Below are positions 10,101 to 23,291 of a DNA stretch of 32,060 nt, piece after piece (within the stretch, counting starts at the first letter, position 1; every line of letters begins with the position of its first letter). Position numbers and translations under genes: made by a program. The DNA is from Phallusia fumigata (Eukaryota > Chordata > Ascidiacea > Phlebobranchia > Ascidiidae): the NCBI GenBank assembly GCA_008931825.1, contig QXVZ01020552.1:1-32060 (forward strand), given 5' to 3'. The notes below the pieces were generated by a model, which did not search any database, was not told the DNA's origin, and saw nothing but the letters and a program-made list of their open reading frames with translations.

Positions 10101-13100
10101 TACATGAAATTAATTATTTGAATACCGTTCGAATCATTTGTCTTAATTTTCAAATCGTTTTCAAAATTTTAAGAGTTTATCAGCACATAGACATAAATCA
10201 GTTTTTTTGAATGCAATTCGAATTGCTGGTGCACAAAAACCCTGTAAATATTCTTGAAAATGAATACAGGTAATCAAGTAATCATGGAGTATTTGAATAC
10301 AGGCAATGTGTATTTGACCCCATGTCTAATTCATGCCATTAACTAAACCTGAAAAGTTTCATAATTAAAGTAAATAAATCAGCTGTGCTGTCGCCATCTT
10401 GGAAGACCAACTCACAGAGAAAAAATGACACTTGGTGATGCAACAATTGCAATAGCTGATTCTTACCAGAAAAGGCTACACAGCTTTCTCCATTTAAGCC
10501 ATACATCCATTTTCAGTTATCTCTACTTAGGAACAAATGTATCATGTTAACTTTACTGGCTGGGCACTTTAATGGCTCCAATTAAAACAAATAAATTTTA
10601 ATCCCTAAAACAAGTTTATTAGCAGAGATTTGTCATGTTACTGTGTCAATTTACATGTTTTCAGTACGACATGTTTTAGTAGTTGTTGGAAAACAGTTTA
10701 CCCTATCAAAAAAGGATGATTGTTCAATCCTACTGTTATCAGGAAGTGGCCAATTAAGTTAGATTATTTTCAATAATGTTAGAAATCAGTTTCATTTTCC
10801 ACACTCTATTGAAATAGCTAAAAGAAAGAACATGTGTAGATACGTCTAAAAATTTAGTATTTGATTTTTTTATAAAGTACAAAAAAGTCTCCTGCCATTA
10901 AGTTGCTGCTTGATAAGATTTATGCTCTTTTGTGCTATGGCATTTTTGTGAAATTTGCCATAACTTTATCAGGCATATGATTTCACAGGGAAATGTCTTT
11001 ATTTATCTGGCCTGATTCCTGTGCCACTTACAGGAATGGAAGATGTTTTGGCTCTTGATTATGAAATAGGATTTACTAACATAGTATCAAGAACTACACC
11101 TGGTAGTAAGGATTTAAGCAGGTATATATTACAGCTACATACAACCTGGTCATCAACATTTGGTCGGTATTAGTTGAAACAGCTTTCCAATTGTACATAT
11201 TATTGTGTATCAATTGCGAAGTCGCTGTTGCNTTGGTCGGTATTAGTTGAAACAGCTTTCCAATTGTACATATTATTGTGTATCAATTGCGAAGTCGCTG
11301 TTGCCCATTGTCTACCAGAAATGCTCTACAACAGCAGCAGTTACCATTTTGTCACAATTTTCTGCTTATGGTTAAACAGACTTGTTATACCAAGCCAATC
11401 AGCAATGGATTGTCTGGGTCTTGTCAGAAAGAGACACCTAAAACCTGAAACTAAAATATCGAAATGTTACCATGCCATGATGTGTCTATGATACAAGGGA
11501 AAACCCTTGGTATTCGTTTTCATTTGTGGTAAATGGGACTGGTTTTTAAGGTTATTACTTTAAACATGAAACTTGATTTGGACAAACGTTCAAAAGTGAC
11601 AGTCTCAGGTGTGGGGCTGTTTGGCTGTTTAGCACCAGACCAGCTGGGTCAAGTTTTAAACAATGGTAAACTTGAATAAAATATTGGCTGAACAAGTGTA
11701 AAACTTAGAAAAATAAATATATTGGGTAATTCCTGTGTGTCATTTACTTTGCTTGGTCCCCAAGTGGTAAAAATAATAAACAATGTCCAAATTGGACAAA
11801 ACTTTGGGTCAGTGTTGTTTGCTGATTGTAAATTGGGTCATTGTGGTGTACCCACGGGTTACCTTACTAGCCTAATAAAGTGAGTATTAAAAAAAAACAT
11901 TAATTTACAATTTTTCATGTATATCTAGCAAAGCCTGTTTTGACAACTATAATTGTGTGGATTGGCAAAATGGCGTAGGCCACACAACCCTTATTGATTA
12001 CTGAAATCTGTTGCTGTTGTAGGCTATTTCTGTAATTTTCTTTTTGCTAAAATGTGTAAATATTTGTCATCCAGGGAAATGCATTAACATGGCGGGTTTT
12101 CTTGACAAGCAAATGAATTCTGATAATGACACTGATTTGCTGGATTATGGTATTGGTTTTTCCACTATAGTCCACCGAACTACTCCATCTGCTAAAGATC
12201 TCACAAGGTATTGTGAGTGATAAGTCATATTAAAAACATATCTATTTAAATTGCAAAATAAAAATCAATTCAAAACTTGAACTTATCATTCATCAAGACT
12301 TGTGTAATCTTTGGGAGACAATATTAAAATTTTATTTTGTATGTAAACATTAACACTGAATTTTAGCAAAGAAATTCAAGATGGTGGAAAGGAACTAATT
12401 GAAAAGATAAAACAATATCAACCTAAAATTGCTGTGTTTAATGGCAAGGGAATTTATGAGATTTTTAGCAAAACAATATTTGGCCAAAAAAAGAAAGATT
12501 TTACCTTTGGAACACAACCAAACAGAATGCCTGGTACAAATACGGTATGTATTTATATTTAAAGTTAAACTAAATACTCCTATTGTAAAATGTTCTCTAG
12601 AAATCTAATGTAACATTTTGATGATGGTTGTATCACATAGCAATAAATGAGGTTTTGTACAGTGCACTCGTTACTTGCTTAAAAAGCTTGACAAGGAATG
12701 AAACTTTAAACATTACTGTGAGGTTAAACATCTGATATGGTAATTTTATATGTTTGATTAAAATAATCTTTATGTATGTATTGGAATGGGATCCATCAGA
12801 AACTATTGTAAAAAATGTTCAACAAACAAAATAGCTTTGGTTTGTTAGTGATGGTTTATTTGATAGTTTTCTCAATGCTTCTGCTAAAATTTCAGCCCCC
12901 ACTAGGGCTAGTTTGGATATCAATAACTTTTACTATCTGGATAACAGATATATCCAGATATTTGTATTTTGGCTAACTGTGGTATTTTTGCACAATAAGT
13001 CGATGAAAAAATCACATGTAGCTCTGGTAGATTCACCTTTACAAGAAATAGAATTTTCACACTCCCCTCTCGCCATTTCGCGTTTTTCACTTTGAAGCAG

Positions 13101-15315
13101 CGCTTGGTTTAATATAGTGCCAGGAATATGATTGCTAGCTCAATTACTACGAATTAACTGCATGATTTTAGTAGATTCATCCGTATCTGGAAACAAAGGA
13201 TATCCAAACTTTCCGAAAATGTATAAAAATGGAACAATGCTAGAGAAAAGCTACTCCTTTGTTATCTGGTTAACCGACAAAATAATATCCGGGTATCGGA
13301 TAGTAAAAAAATCCCACGATGACTGGGTTAGCCGATAACTGCTATCCGGATAATCCAACCCTAGTCCCCACATAACAAACCTGGTTTTTATATGGCTATG
13401 GTGTCAAAAAGCAAATCTATCTTGTGTTTGGGTTTCAGTTTATTTTTGTAATGCCATCCACAAGTGCAAGATGTGCACAGTTTCCACGAGCTCAGGACAA
13501 GGTCCATTTTTTTATCCAAATCAAGAGATTGCGAGATAAACTGAATGGGGCCAGTGAAGAAAATGATGTTGTTGAAACAAACTATTCATTTGATTTGAAA
13601 AAGGCGACAGGTGGGACTTTGCTACTTTATCTCCCAGTTTATTAAAACTTTATGTCTTCTTAGGTGTTTTCTGTAACTGATTTACTACATAAAAACACAC
13701 CAAAGGATTACTCGTACCCACTTTTTTTTCATTGTTCTAATTTTTGTCTGATGCCTGTTTGTTTGCATGTATTGGCCCAGAAACAGTTGTCTAATTATTT
13801 TTTTTTTAATTTTCACCCATGATAGATGGGCATTTGAAGTTGTGTACTGATAACTTTTTACCCAATTAACCCTCAGACCCATAAAACTTGAAACTAAAAA
13901 ACGGTGCTGCAAGCATTGAAGTGCATTTTGTGAGTTTGTGTTAGATTTTCCCAATTTAATTGTTTAAATTTTTTGTTTAAAAGTTTTTACACACTACAGA
14001 TAGGTGTCTGAAGTTTTGTGTAAAGACAACCATTAGTTTACCCATATGTTGACCCACTATACTGGTTTGTCACTTTAGGTCCCCACCTTTTCAGTATAAA
14101 TTGTGATGCCACTTGCAATTCCTTTTTGTTTTACAGAACTTGCAAAAGTTCAAAAAGTAAAGGAAGAAATGTATGATCCATCTTATGACAAAGTTGAAAA
14201 TCCATTTCCCCAAGCGAGTAGCAATGGACAGGTTGCCAACCACTGTGACGATAAGGCTAAGGATCAACCTGGTTGTAGCAAAAGTACAAAAGGTAACCAA
14301 AATCATTATGTAAATGTATTTGCAGTATTACTTGGAATAAATTCAAACGAATATGTTACAGACACAACTACAGATCATCCACATCTTATTAAATTTCTTT
14401 GCAATTCGGAAGCTGTAGAAAATGGTAAAGTTGATGCCTGTATTTTTTATGTTAATTTAGCTCATAACTAAAACAACTTTAGATAAAACACCAACTTCAA
14501 CAACTGTGCTTAAACCTTCAATTCCGCAACTTTGTGAATCAGTGAGTGATGATCAAAAGAATAAACGAGTCGGACACTGGGTTGAAACACAAATTTATCA
14601 GAACTATGACAGTGAACCACCAATGGGGTAAGCAAAGCATGAAATGTAGTTGTTGCTATGCTTGGACCCTGACCTTATATTATTTAAACAACAATAAAAC
14701 CAACAATAACAATTGGCAAGCTCCAGTTTGAAGGATGTAAATAGATCATGCTTTGATCTACAGAAATAAATTTTTTTCCACAAATTATTTGCACTGGTTT
14801 ACTCCAAATTTTCCACTGTTGTTAATGTTGACAGGTTTGAAGAACGCTTTCGAGCTGAAGCCGCTTTAGATCAGCCTGGATCTGATCACAGCAGTCAAAG
14901 AAGCATCATAAGTGCTGGTATAAGTGGTTCAACCTCAACGGGTTCTACATCAGGTTATGGTTCCATAGACACAAATATTCACCATGCTCAAAGGGATCGG
15001 GTTGAAATGTGGGTACGTGATCAACAATATGTGCGCCAACAGGATGCACCTGGTTTACCACATGATTTGCGAGTGCCAAGAACAGTGGCAGATGTTGATA
15101 CCGATGTTTCTGTGCGTCCTGCATCAATTGAAGGCCTAAATAATATCTCACATCAAAACGTTTTGGTTGGAACATCTGGTTCTGATTCAACCTTGGATGG
15201 AATGTTTCGACCTCCAGTGCCACTGTTCAGCACTTGGGGAAATGATGCNAATCATCCTAAAAACAATTTTCAAACAACTGCTGATACCCAGGTGGGCAAA
15301 AGCAACACTTCATAG
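4122..15315 (+). CDS. TDG: G/T(U)-mismatch thymine-DNA glycosylase, multi-exon
   Basis: This nuclear base-excision repair enzyme removes thymine or uracil from G mispairs and, in animals, 5-formyl- and 5-carboxylcytosine. Exons: 4122-4354, 6784-6862, 8296-8365, 10989-11121 (or 12075-12207), 12367-12544, 13439-13610, 14137-14292, 14362-14424, 14483-14627, 14835-15315; all joins keep phase and give 569 residues (human about 410). The first ATG opens the frame. An AT-hook, [10 protein letters not shown], lies at 41-50. The glycosylase domain runs from VDRFKGV (about 76) to FDLKKAT (288): IGINPG with catalytic Asn108 (human Asn140), [61 protein letters not shown] with Arg242 (human Arg275). VKEEMYDP (Lys297) matches the human SUMO site. 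The Ser/Gly-rich tail is longer than in vertebrates. No AATAAA is seen soon after the stop. Confidence 0.93.
4355..6783 (+). other. TDG intron 1
   Basis: The intron runs from GTGAGA to TTTACAG. It holds the second copy of the duplicated block (to about 5728), one repeat A unit at 5431-5770, an unassigned segment at 5770-6180, and a repeat C unit at about 6410-6620. The segment 6270-6350 has a weak relative at 7145-7220. No exon fits phase and homology between exons 1 and 2, whose join (VDR|FKGV) matches the vertebrate protein. Confidence 0.7.
6410..6620 (+). repeat. Repeat family C unit
   Basis: The unit is marked by cagaaattgcatgtgtgggg, then a 'tttatgctggcagaaacaat' segment, then ggggcccaatgtaatgtggg and atatatccaatgtaac. 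Related units lie at 7900-8130 (+), 15700-16060 (reverse, interrupted) and 20790-21000 (reverse). The class is unknown; at 7260-8130 it follows a repeat B array directly. Confidence 0.55.
6950..7100 (+). repeat. Short duplicated segments in TDG intron 2
   Basis: The segment ttgttgcatctaagggtgaa with its flank occurs twice, about 50 bp apart (near 6949 and 6992). The following stretch (gtgata…ggtcatt-agagttt…ggctgcc) is related to 9838-9930 in intron 3, which shows another dispersed repeat. No coding content is visible. Confidence 0.5.
7262..8130 (+). repeat. Composite repeat B array followed by repeat C
   Basis: Repeat B is a diverged tandem array of roughly 130-150 bp units with alternating segments like ttggatttggatgaaacttt and gtagaacatgccattgtggt, linked by runs rich in 'accccatagccccagcagttacccc'-type text. 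The 40 bp before the N at 7896 closely repeat about 7700-7740, so the N is a join inside the array. From 7900 repeat C follows. The reversed pair C then B at 15700-16450 has the same order, so B plus C may form one larger element. Short frames such as 7320-7508 are by-products of the repeat. Confidence 0.6.
8764..9790 (+). pseudogene. Decayed coding-like stretch in TDG intron 3, unidentified
   Basis: One reading frame stays mostly open from 8764 to 9414 and resumes after the hAT insertion at 9415-9721, because that insertion plus its 8-bp duplication totals 315 bp, a multiple of three. It contains text such as [31 protein letters not shown] and [12 protein letters not shown] few interruptions show it is no longer a gene. 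The Cys/His-spaced CHCINL segment is faintly like hAT-type transposases, but I do not recognise the protein. It lies wholly inside a TDG intron and has no splice-supported role there. Confidence 0.4.
9415..9721. mobile_element. Non-autonomous hAT element, 307 bp
   Basis: The ends are cagtggttccaaacc and, at the other side, ggttgggaaacactg, which are imperfect inverted repeats of the familiar hAT type. They are flanked by an exact 8-bp target duplication, cactagac, at 9407-9414 and 9722-9729. No transposase is encoded. It sits in TDG intron 3 inside the decayed coding-like stretch and is therefore younger than it. Confidence 0.88.
10989..11121 (+). CDS. TDG: TDG exon 4a (canonical version)
   Basis: The exon completes Trp128 from the previous exon and ends with the first two bases of a Ser codon. 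It is 133 nt and is preceded by gatttcacag and followed by GTATAT. The protein reads KCLYLSGL…[20 protein letters not shown], close to the vertebrate segment, including Asn158 in GFTN (human Asn191) and the RTT motif (human Thr197 region). An alternative exon of the same length and phases follows 953 nt downstream. Using both would shift the frame, so only one can be included per mRNA. Confidence 0.92.
11160..11304 (+). repeat. Perfect 72-bp direct repeat around a single N
   Basis: Bases 11160-11231 are identical to 11233-11304, with only the N at 11232 between. A perfect repeat abutting an N is what two contigs look like when overlapping ends were joined without trimming. It lies in the intron between exons 4a and 4b and affects no exon. 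The real sequence probably has one copy. Confidence 0.85.
12075..12207 (+). CDS. TDG: TDG exon 4b (alternative, probably mutually exclusive)
   Basis: This exon has the same length (133 nt), entry phase (GG completes Trp128) and exit phase (AG) as exon 4a, good splice sites (tttgtcatccag / GTATTG), and an open frame: KCINMAGF…[23 protein letters not shown]. Against exon 4a, 19 of 43 residues are identical, concentrated in IGF, IV, RTTP and KDL, so it is an old duplicate under coding constraint, not an assembly copy. The residue equivalent to human Asn191 is Thr. Inclusion of both exons (266 nt) would break the frame. It lies 159 nt before exon 5. Expression is not shown by the sequence. Confidence 0.85.
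12903..13363. mobile_element. hAT-like non-autonomous element, 461 bp
   Basis: It begins tagggctagtttggat and ends atccaaccctag/ta (TAGGG…CCCTA ends). It is flanked by gcccccac (12895-12902) and gtccccac (13364-13371), an 8-bp target duplication with one difference. The interior repeats short motifs such as tatccgga and ggataacagatat. No transposase is present; the open frames at 12913-13095 and 13132-13338 fall entirely inside it. It lies in the TDG intron between exons 5 and 6. Confidence 0.75.
13700..14085 (+). repeat. Degenerate double unit of repeat A
   Basis: Two diverged units are recognisable by 'catgatagatgggcatttga'-like and 'gataggtgtctgaagttttg'-like segments, each followed by a run of 'acccattaaccc'-type text. 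They fill most of the intron before TDG exon 7. Divergence is much greater than among the units at 1531-2291. Confidence 0.5.
14362..14424 (+). CDS. TDG: TDG 63-nt exon, possibly a cassette
   Basis: It is bounded by atatgttacag and GTAAAG, enters and leaves in the same phase, and has an open frame reading [20 protein letters not shown]. At 63 nt its skipping would keep the frame, because exon 7 joins equally well to the exon at 14483. The encoded 21 residues lie in the disordered C-terminal region and have no vertebrate counterpart that I recall. Whether it is constitutive, optional or intronic cannot be told from sequence. Confidence 0.6.
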
Positions 15316-15699
15316 AGACAAAACAAAACTGCTATTGTTATATTTGGCAGACCATCTAGCATCTTTGCTGCTAGGTTGAGAATGCTTAGAATTTTTCTCA
15401 CATATTGCAAGTGGGGTATCATTTCCCATGTTGCAATTGCATATAACATACAATCCCTCTAAATGATATTTTCCACATACTGTTACCACAATGGATATCT
15501 ATTCAATACATGCATTTACGAACATAATTGTCTCTAACGGTTTTATTACGGAGTGGTCAGTTTCAACTTTTCCACTAAAATTTAAAAAAAAAACTGTTGC
15601 CGAATCCAACCAAATAACTCGTACATCATGCCAATAACGACAAAGTCAATTTTTTTATTACGTTTGGTCAGTTCTAGATTTACAACTAAAATTTAAAAC

Positions 15700-16760
15700 T
15701 AAAAGGGTGGCTTTCTCCATATTGCCTTTCCACACACACTATTACCTAATTCATAAACAGATATTTATTCATTACATTAGAGAATGTTCTGGGTAGGCAA
15801 TATCTAAACCTCAAACAGTTTGCCATATATATACCAATGATCACTGCATTCTATTTGAATAAGGAACCGACGATGCCGATTTTGGCAAGATATACATTCC
15901 TTGTGTATTATACCGACTGATTCTGTCAGCATTTGTGACTGTTCTCTCAAATTTCAAGATATCCACTACATTATTTTACATTGGGTCCCACAGTTACCTA
16001 AGCTTTTTATGACATGGTTCTTTCTACAGGCAGAAACACATGGGTCCCCACAAACACTAAGATGTAGAATAATTGTAGGGTATGATGAATATGTGTACAT
16101 AACAGTAGCAGATATCTGTGTGTAATGTAATTTAAGGAAAAATGGCCAATCTGGTCCAATCTACAGTTATTAAAGGGCTAGCAAGCCAACTGCCACATAG
16201 TTTACCATTTAACCCATTTTAGGGTGCTAGTGGGGCTATTTGAAAAAACACAGCAATTGGTGCACCATGATGGCATGTTCTATAAACTGCCACAATTTCA
16301 TTAACTTCAAACAAAGTTTAATAGTTTTATGCAAATTAAAAGCTCGGTGACGGCTGGGGCTATGGGGTCAATTGGATAAAAAACAAACCACAATGACCCA
16401 AAGTGTGTTAAAATTTCATCCAATTTAGCCATTGTTAAAAAACTTTACCACTGAAGTGGACTGCAACCACTCCCATGTCTGACTCCCTCTGTTTAAGTTT
16501 CATTTAACTCCCACAAGTAGTTCATACAACTTCACTTATACCACTAGACACACAAAACCTTTTCACTTTTCATTTGTGGTGCATTGAAGAATAAGAAACG
16601 TTTTACCTTCCTGGGGCAAACAAGGTAACCAATGGGATTATGGGGTCAAACAAAACAGATGGCACATCACCATGACCATATCTACCAGCTGTGAAAGTTA
16701 CATCCAAATCCAACAAACATTTCATAGCAAAATGGCATGGACAAGCTGCAGGGCAATAAA
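15700..16760 (-). repeat. Reversed repeat C plus repeat B units
   Basis: Read on the - strand, repeat B segments (16760 back to 16150) come first, with ttggatttggatgtaacttt and gaacatgccatcatggtgca, then repeat C (16060 back to 15700) with tgggacccaatgtaaaataa. The order is the same as at 7262-8130, which supports a composite unit. Repeat C here is split by about 175 bp that carry the SL-like copy. Confidence 0.55.
15848..15893 (+). ncRNA. Spliced-leader RNA-like copy, probably a non-functional orphan
   Basis: Bases 15848-15863 are attctatttgaataag, the 16-nt leader that Ciona trans-splices onto many mRNAs. It is followed by gaaccgacgatgccg and attttggcaag, with a short stem-loop (tgcc-gatttt-ggca) and an Sm-site-like attttgg, within the roughly 46 nt expected of Ciona SL RNA. 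The base pair after the leader is GA rather than the GT donor that trans-splicing needs, so this copy is probably inactive. It lies inside a segment of about 175 bp that interrupts a repeat C unit. Functional Ciona SL genes are known in tandem arrays, so this is a dispersed copy. Confidence 0.75.
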
Positions 16761-17468
16761 AAAAATTGTCTAATCCAAGCAAATCACTTGTACACGATGC
16801 CAATAAAGACAGAGTCATACAAGAAACTCAACATGGTTTCAGTGGTTTGGTACCAATTAAATATCACTGTTTTGTCCTTTGTTAGACCAAATATTAGTTT
16901 ACATGTAACTGTAATGCAGTGAACTACTGTAGATGACAGCTGAGCTATTGTCTTTTGCAGGGTAATATAATAAACAATTTCTGTCTGTAAGAGTAACCAC
17001 TGTGGCTATCAGGGCAAAATTTGAAGCAACCAATTAGAAGAATCCTATCTATAATATTTTCAATTTTATAGTTTTGGCTTAATATTTCTGATATCAATGG
17101 TCTGAAACAAAAAATCCCATTTTATTAGCACAGGTAAACCCCAGAATAACTCAAAAAATGCTCAAAGGTGTTTTTTTCTGTGTATGAGGGCTGTGGGCCA
17201 ACCAATGGACAAACTGGACTAAAAAAATGCAGATGTCCATTTGCCAAGTGTAAAAATTTGACAACTATTTCTTGACAATATTGTGTGAACAAACCAGTTT
17301 TAGACAGAAAAACATGAGTGAAAACAATTTGCCTCCATCAGAAAAGGTTTTGGTTTAACAAAATGTATCACCATTAAATAATAAAAAGTTTTTGCGGATA
17401 TTCACATCCTCACTAGTCTAGTTTTAATTTGTTTCATAAGTATATTACAAACAGGGTTTTTGTGCACT

Positions 17469-17474
17469 TTTATT
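17469..17474 (-). terminator. Polyadenylation signal of the phosphatase gene
   Basis: AATAAA on the - strand begins 32 nt after the TGA at 17508-17506. Its position supports the view that the mRNA ends here, directly after the truncated second phosphatase domain, giving a very short 3' UTR. Confidence 0.6.
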
Positions 17475-17505
17475 TGGTAGGATGTAATGAGGGGAAAGTC
17501 ACCCT

Positions 17506-22192
<4,687 letters not shown>

Positions 22193-22236
22193 TTGGTTTT
22201 TCAGTTTTACATTCAAAGTTGTGATTATTTTAAATT

Positions 22237-22258
22237 ACTGCAAGACAAAACAAAGAGA
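22237..22258 (-). promoter_or_regulatory. Strong 3' splice acceptor upstream of the phosphatase start codon
   Basis: On the - strand a long pyrimidine tract ends in ttgtcttgcag, with the exon beginning at 22237, 45 nt before the ATG at 22192-22190. No matching 5' exon is evident upstream. In Ciona an acceptor without a cis donor just before the start codon is typical of a spliced-leader trans-splicing site; an undetected non-coding first exon is the alternative. Confidence 0.5.
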
Positions 22259-23028
22259 GTTTTTTAACAGTTATTCTAAAATTTGCCTAAAGTTTAAAAA
22301 CAAATGTCATGAAATGTTGCTGGTGTCGATTTAGGTTTTTCTGTGTGGGGTTATATTGATTGGTACTTCTGCTATGACTCATTAAAAGGATATGTTCAGC
22401 TCAAAGGTGTGCAAACTTGATTTGGCCACAGCAAAAAAGGCAGCAACCACTGGCAACTTTTCATATTTTTTCTATGGCATGTCATATATTACTAACTGAT
22501 CAAATAGTTTTACAACCTGTCTTAGATTTGACAGGCAGTTTTGCTTTGTCGTATCTTTGAATCTTTAAAAAAAAGTATATCTGGTACTAGTAGATTAATA
22601 TACGTAAGTTTAGGGGCACCAAATCAATCCTATGATCGAATAATACTGAATATTAATATTCAAAGGTGTATAGTAAAATATATGTTTCGAAAGTTTGTAC
22701 ACTGGTTAGCTCAGGCTTAGCATGATCTTCATAGCCTCTGCACATTTAACTTTCTATCGCGCACACTTTCGGTAAAATGGGCTGAAGAGCTCATACTTTA
22801 AGCAGGTTTACTCAAACGAAATCTTGGGAACTACGCGGAGAAATTGAAACAGAGCAACTTTATTGAACATAAAAATCATTGCGCAGAAAACCTAAACCAT
22901 TGGATCGCCTGGACCGCTAGGTGGCGGCTAAGTGGTTCCGACTTTAGATATCTAGGATCCGCATGATGACGCCTATCTACAACACAGTAATTTAATTTAC
23001 GAACACTTGGTTGAATAGGGCGAGCACT

Positions 23029-23039
23029 TGGTCGAATGG
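23029..23039 (+). other. tRNA-like A-box motif, possible SINE head
   Basis: tggtcgaatgg matches the pol III A-box consensus TRGYNNARNGG exactly, and the next bases (tctgaggcgctcgac) look like a leucine/serine-type tRNA D-arm. An imperfect duplicate (acttggttgaataggg) lies 20 bp upstream. No convincing B box follows at the right distance, so this is at most a broken tRNA-derived repeat. Confidence 0.3.
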
Positions 23040-23066
23040 TCTGAGGCGCTCGACCCATATACAGAC

Positions 23067-23291
23067 ATGAAAAAAAATGATCAGGATTAGTTCTCGGAAT
23101 CGAGGCTCTTTACAAAATCGAGCCATAATTTGTTATGAAAGAAATCTATGTGAGAAAACTTGTAACAGTAGTGCCAACATTTTATGTCATCATCAGATCG
23201 AAATATTAATAGAAAGTGTGTTTTCGAGACATGATAAAATACCAATCAAGTTTTTGTCCTTTATTGTAGCTTAACAGAGTTGGCAACCCTA
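23067..23291. mobile_element. 225-bp insertion between 20-bp direct repeats
   Basis: The exact 20-mer cgctcgacccatatacagac occurs at 23047-23066 and 23292-23311. The segment between starts with an A-rich run (atgaaaaaaaatg), which on the - strand would be a T-rich 3' end. Long target duplications with one homopolymer-rich end suggest target-primed (LINE-mobilised) insertion. No internal promoter or coding sequence was recognised. Confidence 0.45.

Larger units (their letters stand above)
15316..17468. other. Convergent intergenic region, repeat-rich
   Basis: This lies between the 3' ends of TDG (+) and the phosphatase gene (-). It holds a reversed repeat C (about 15700-16060) interrupted by an SL-RNA-like copy, reversed repeat B (about 16150-16450 and 16600-16760), and a reversed repeat A remnant (about 17160-17340). 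Open frames such as 15901-16125 and 16603-16818 are repeat text. I searched the - strand for the missing second half of phosphatase domain 2 (a GGVTAGT-like PTP loop) and found none. Confidence 0.65.

Noticed and set aside
11160-11304. Perfect 72-bp tandem repeat as a biological duplication
   Set aside because: It is perfect and abuts a single N, so untrimmed contig ends explain it better.
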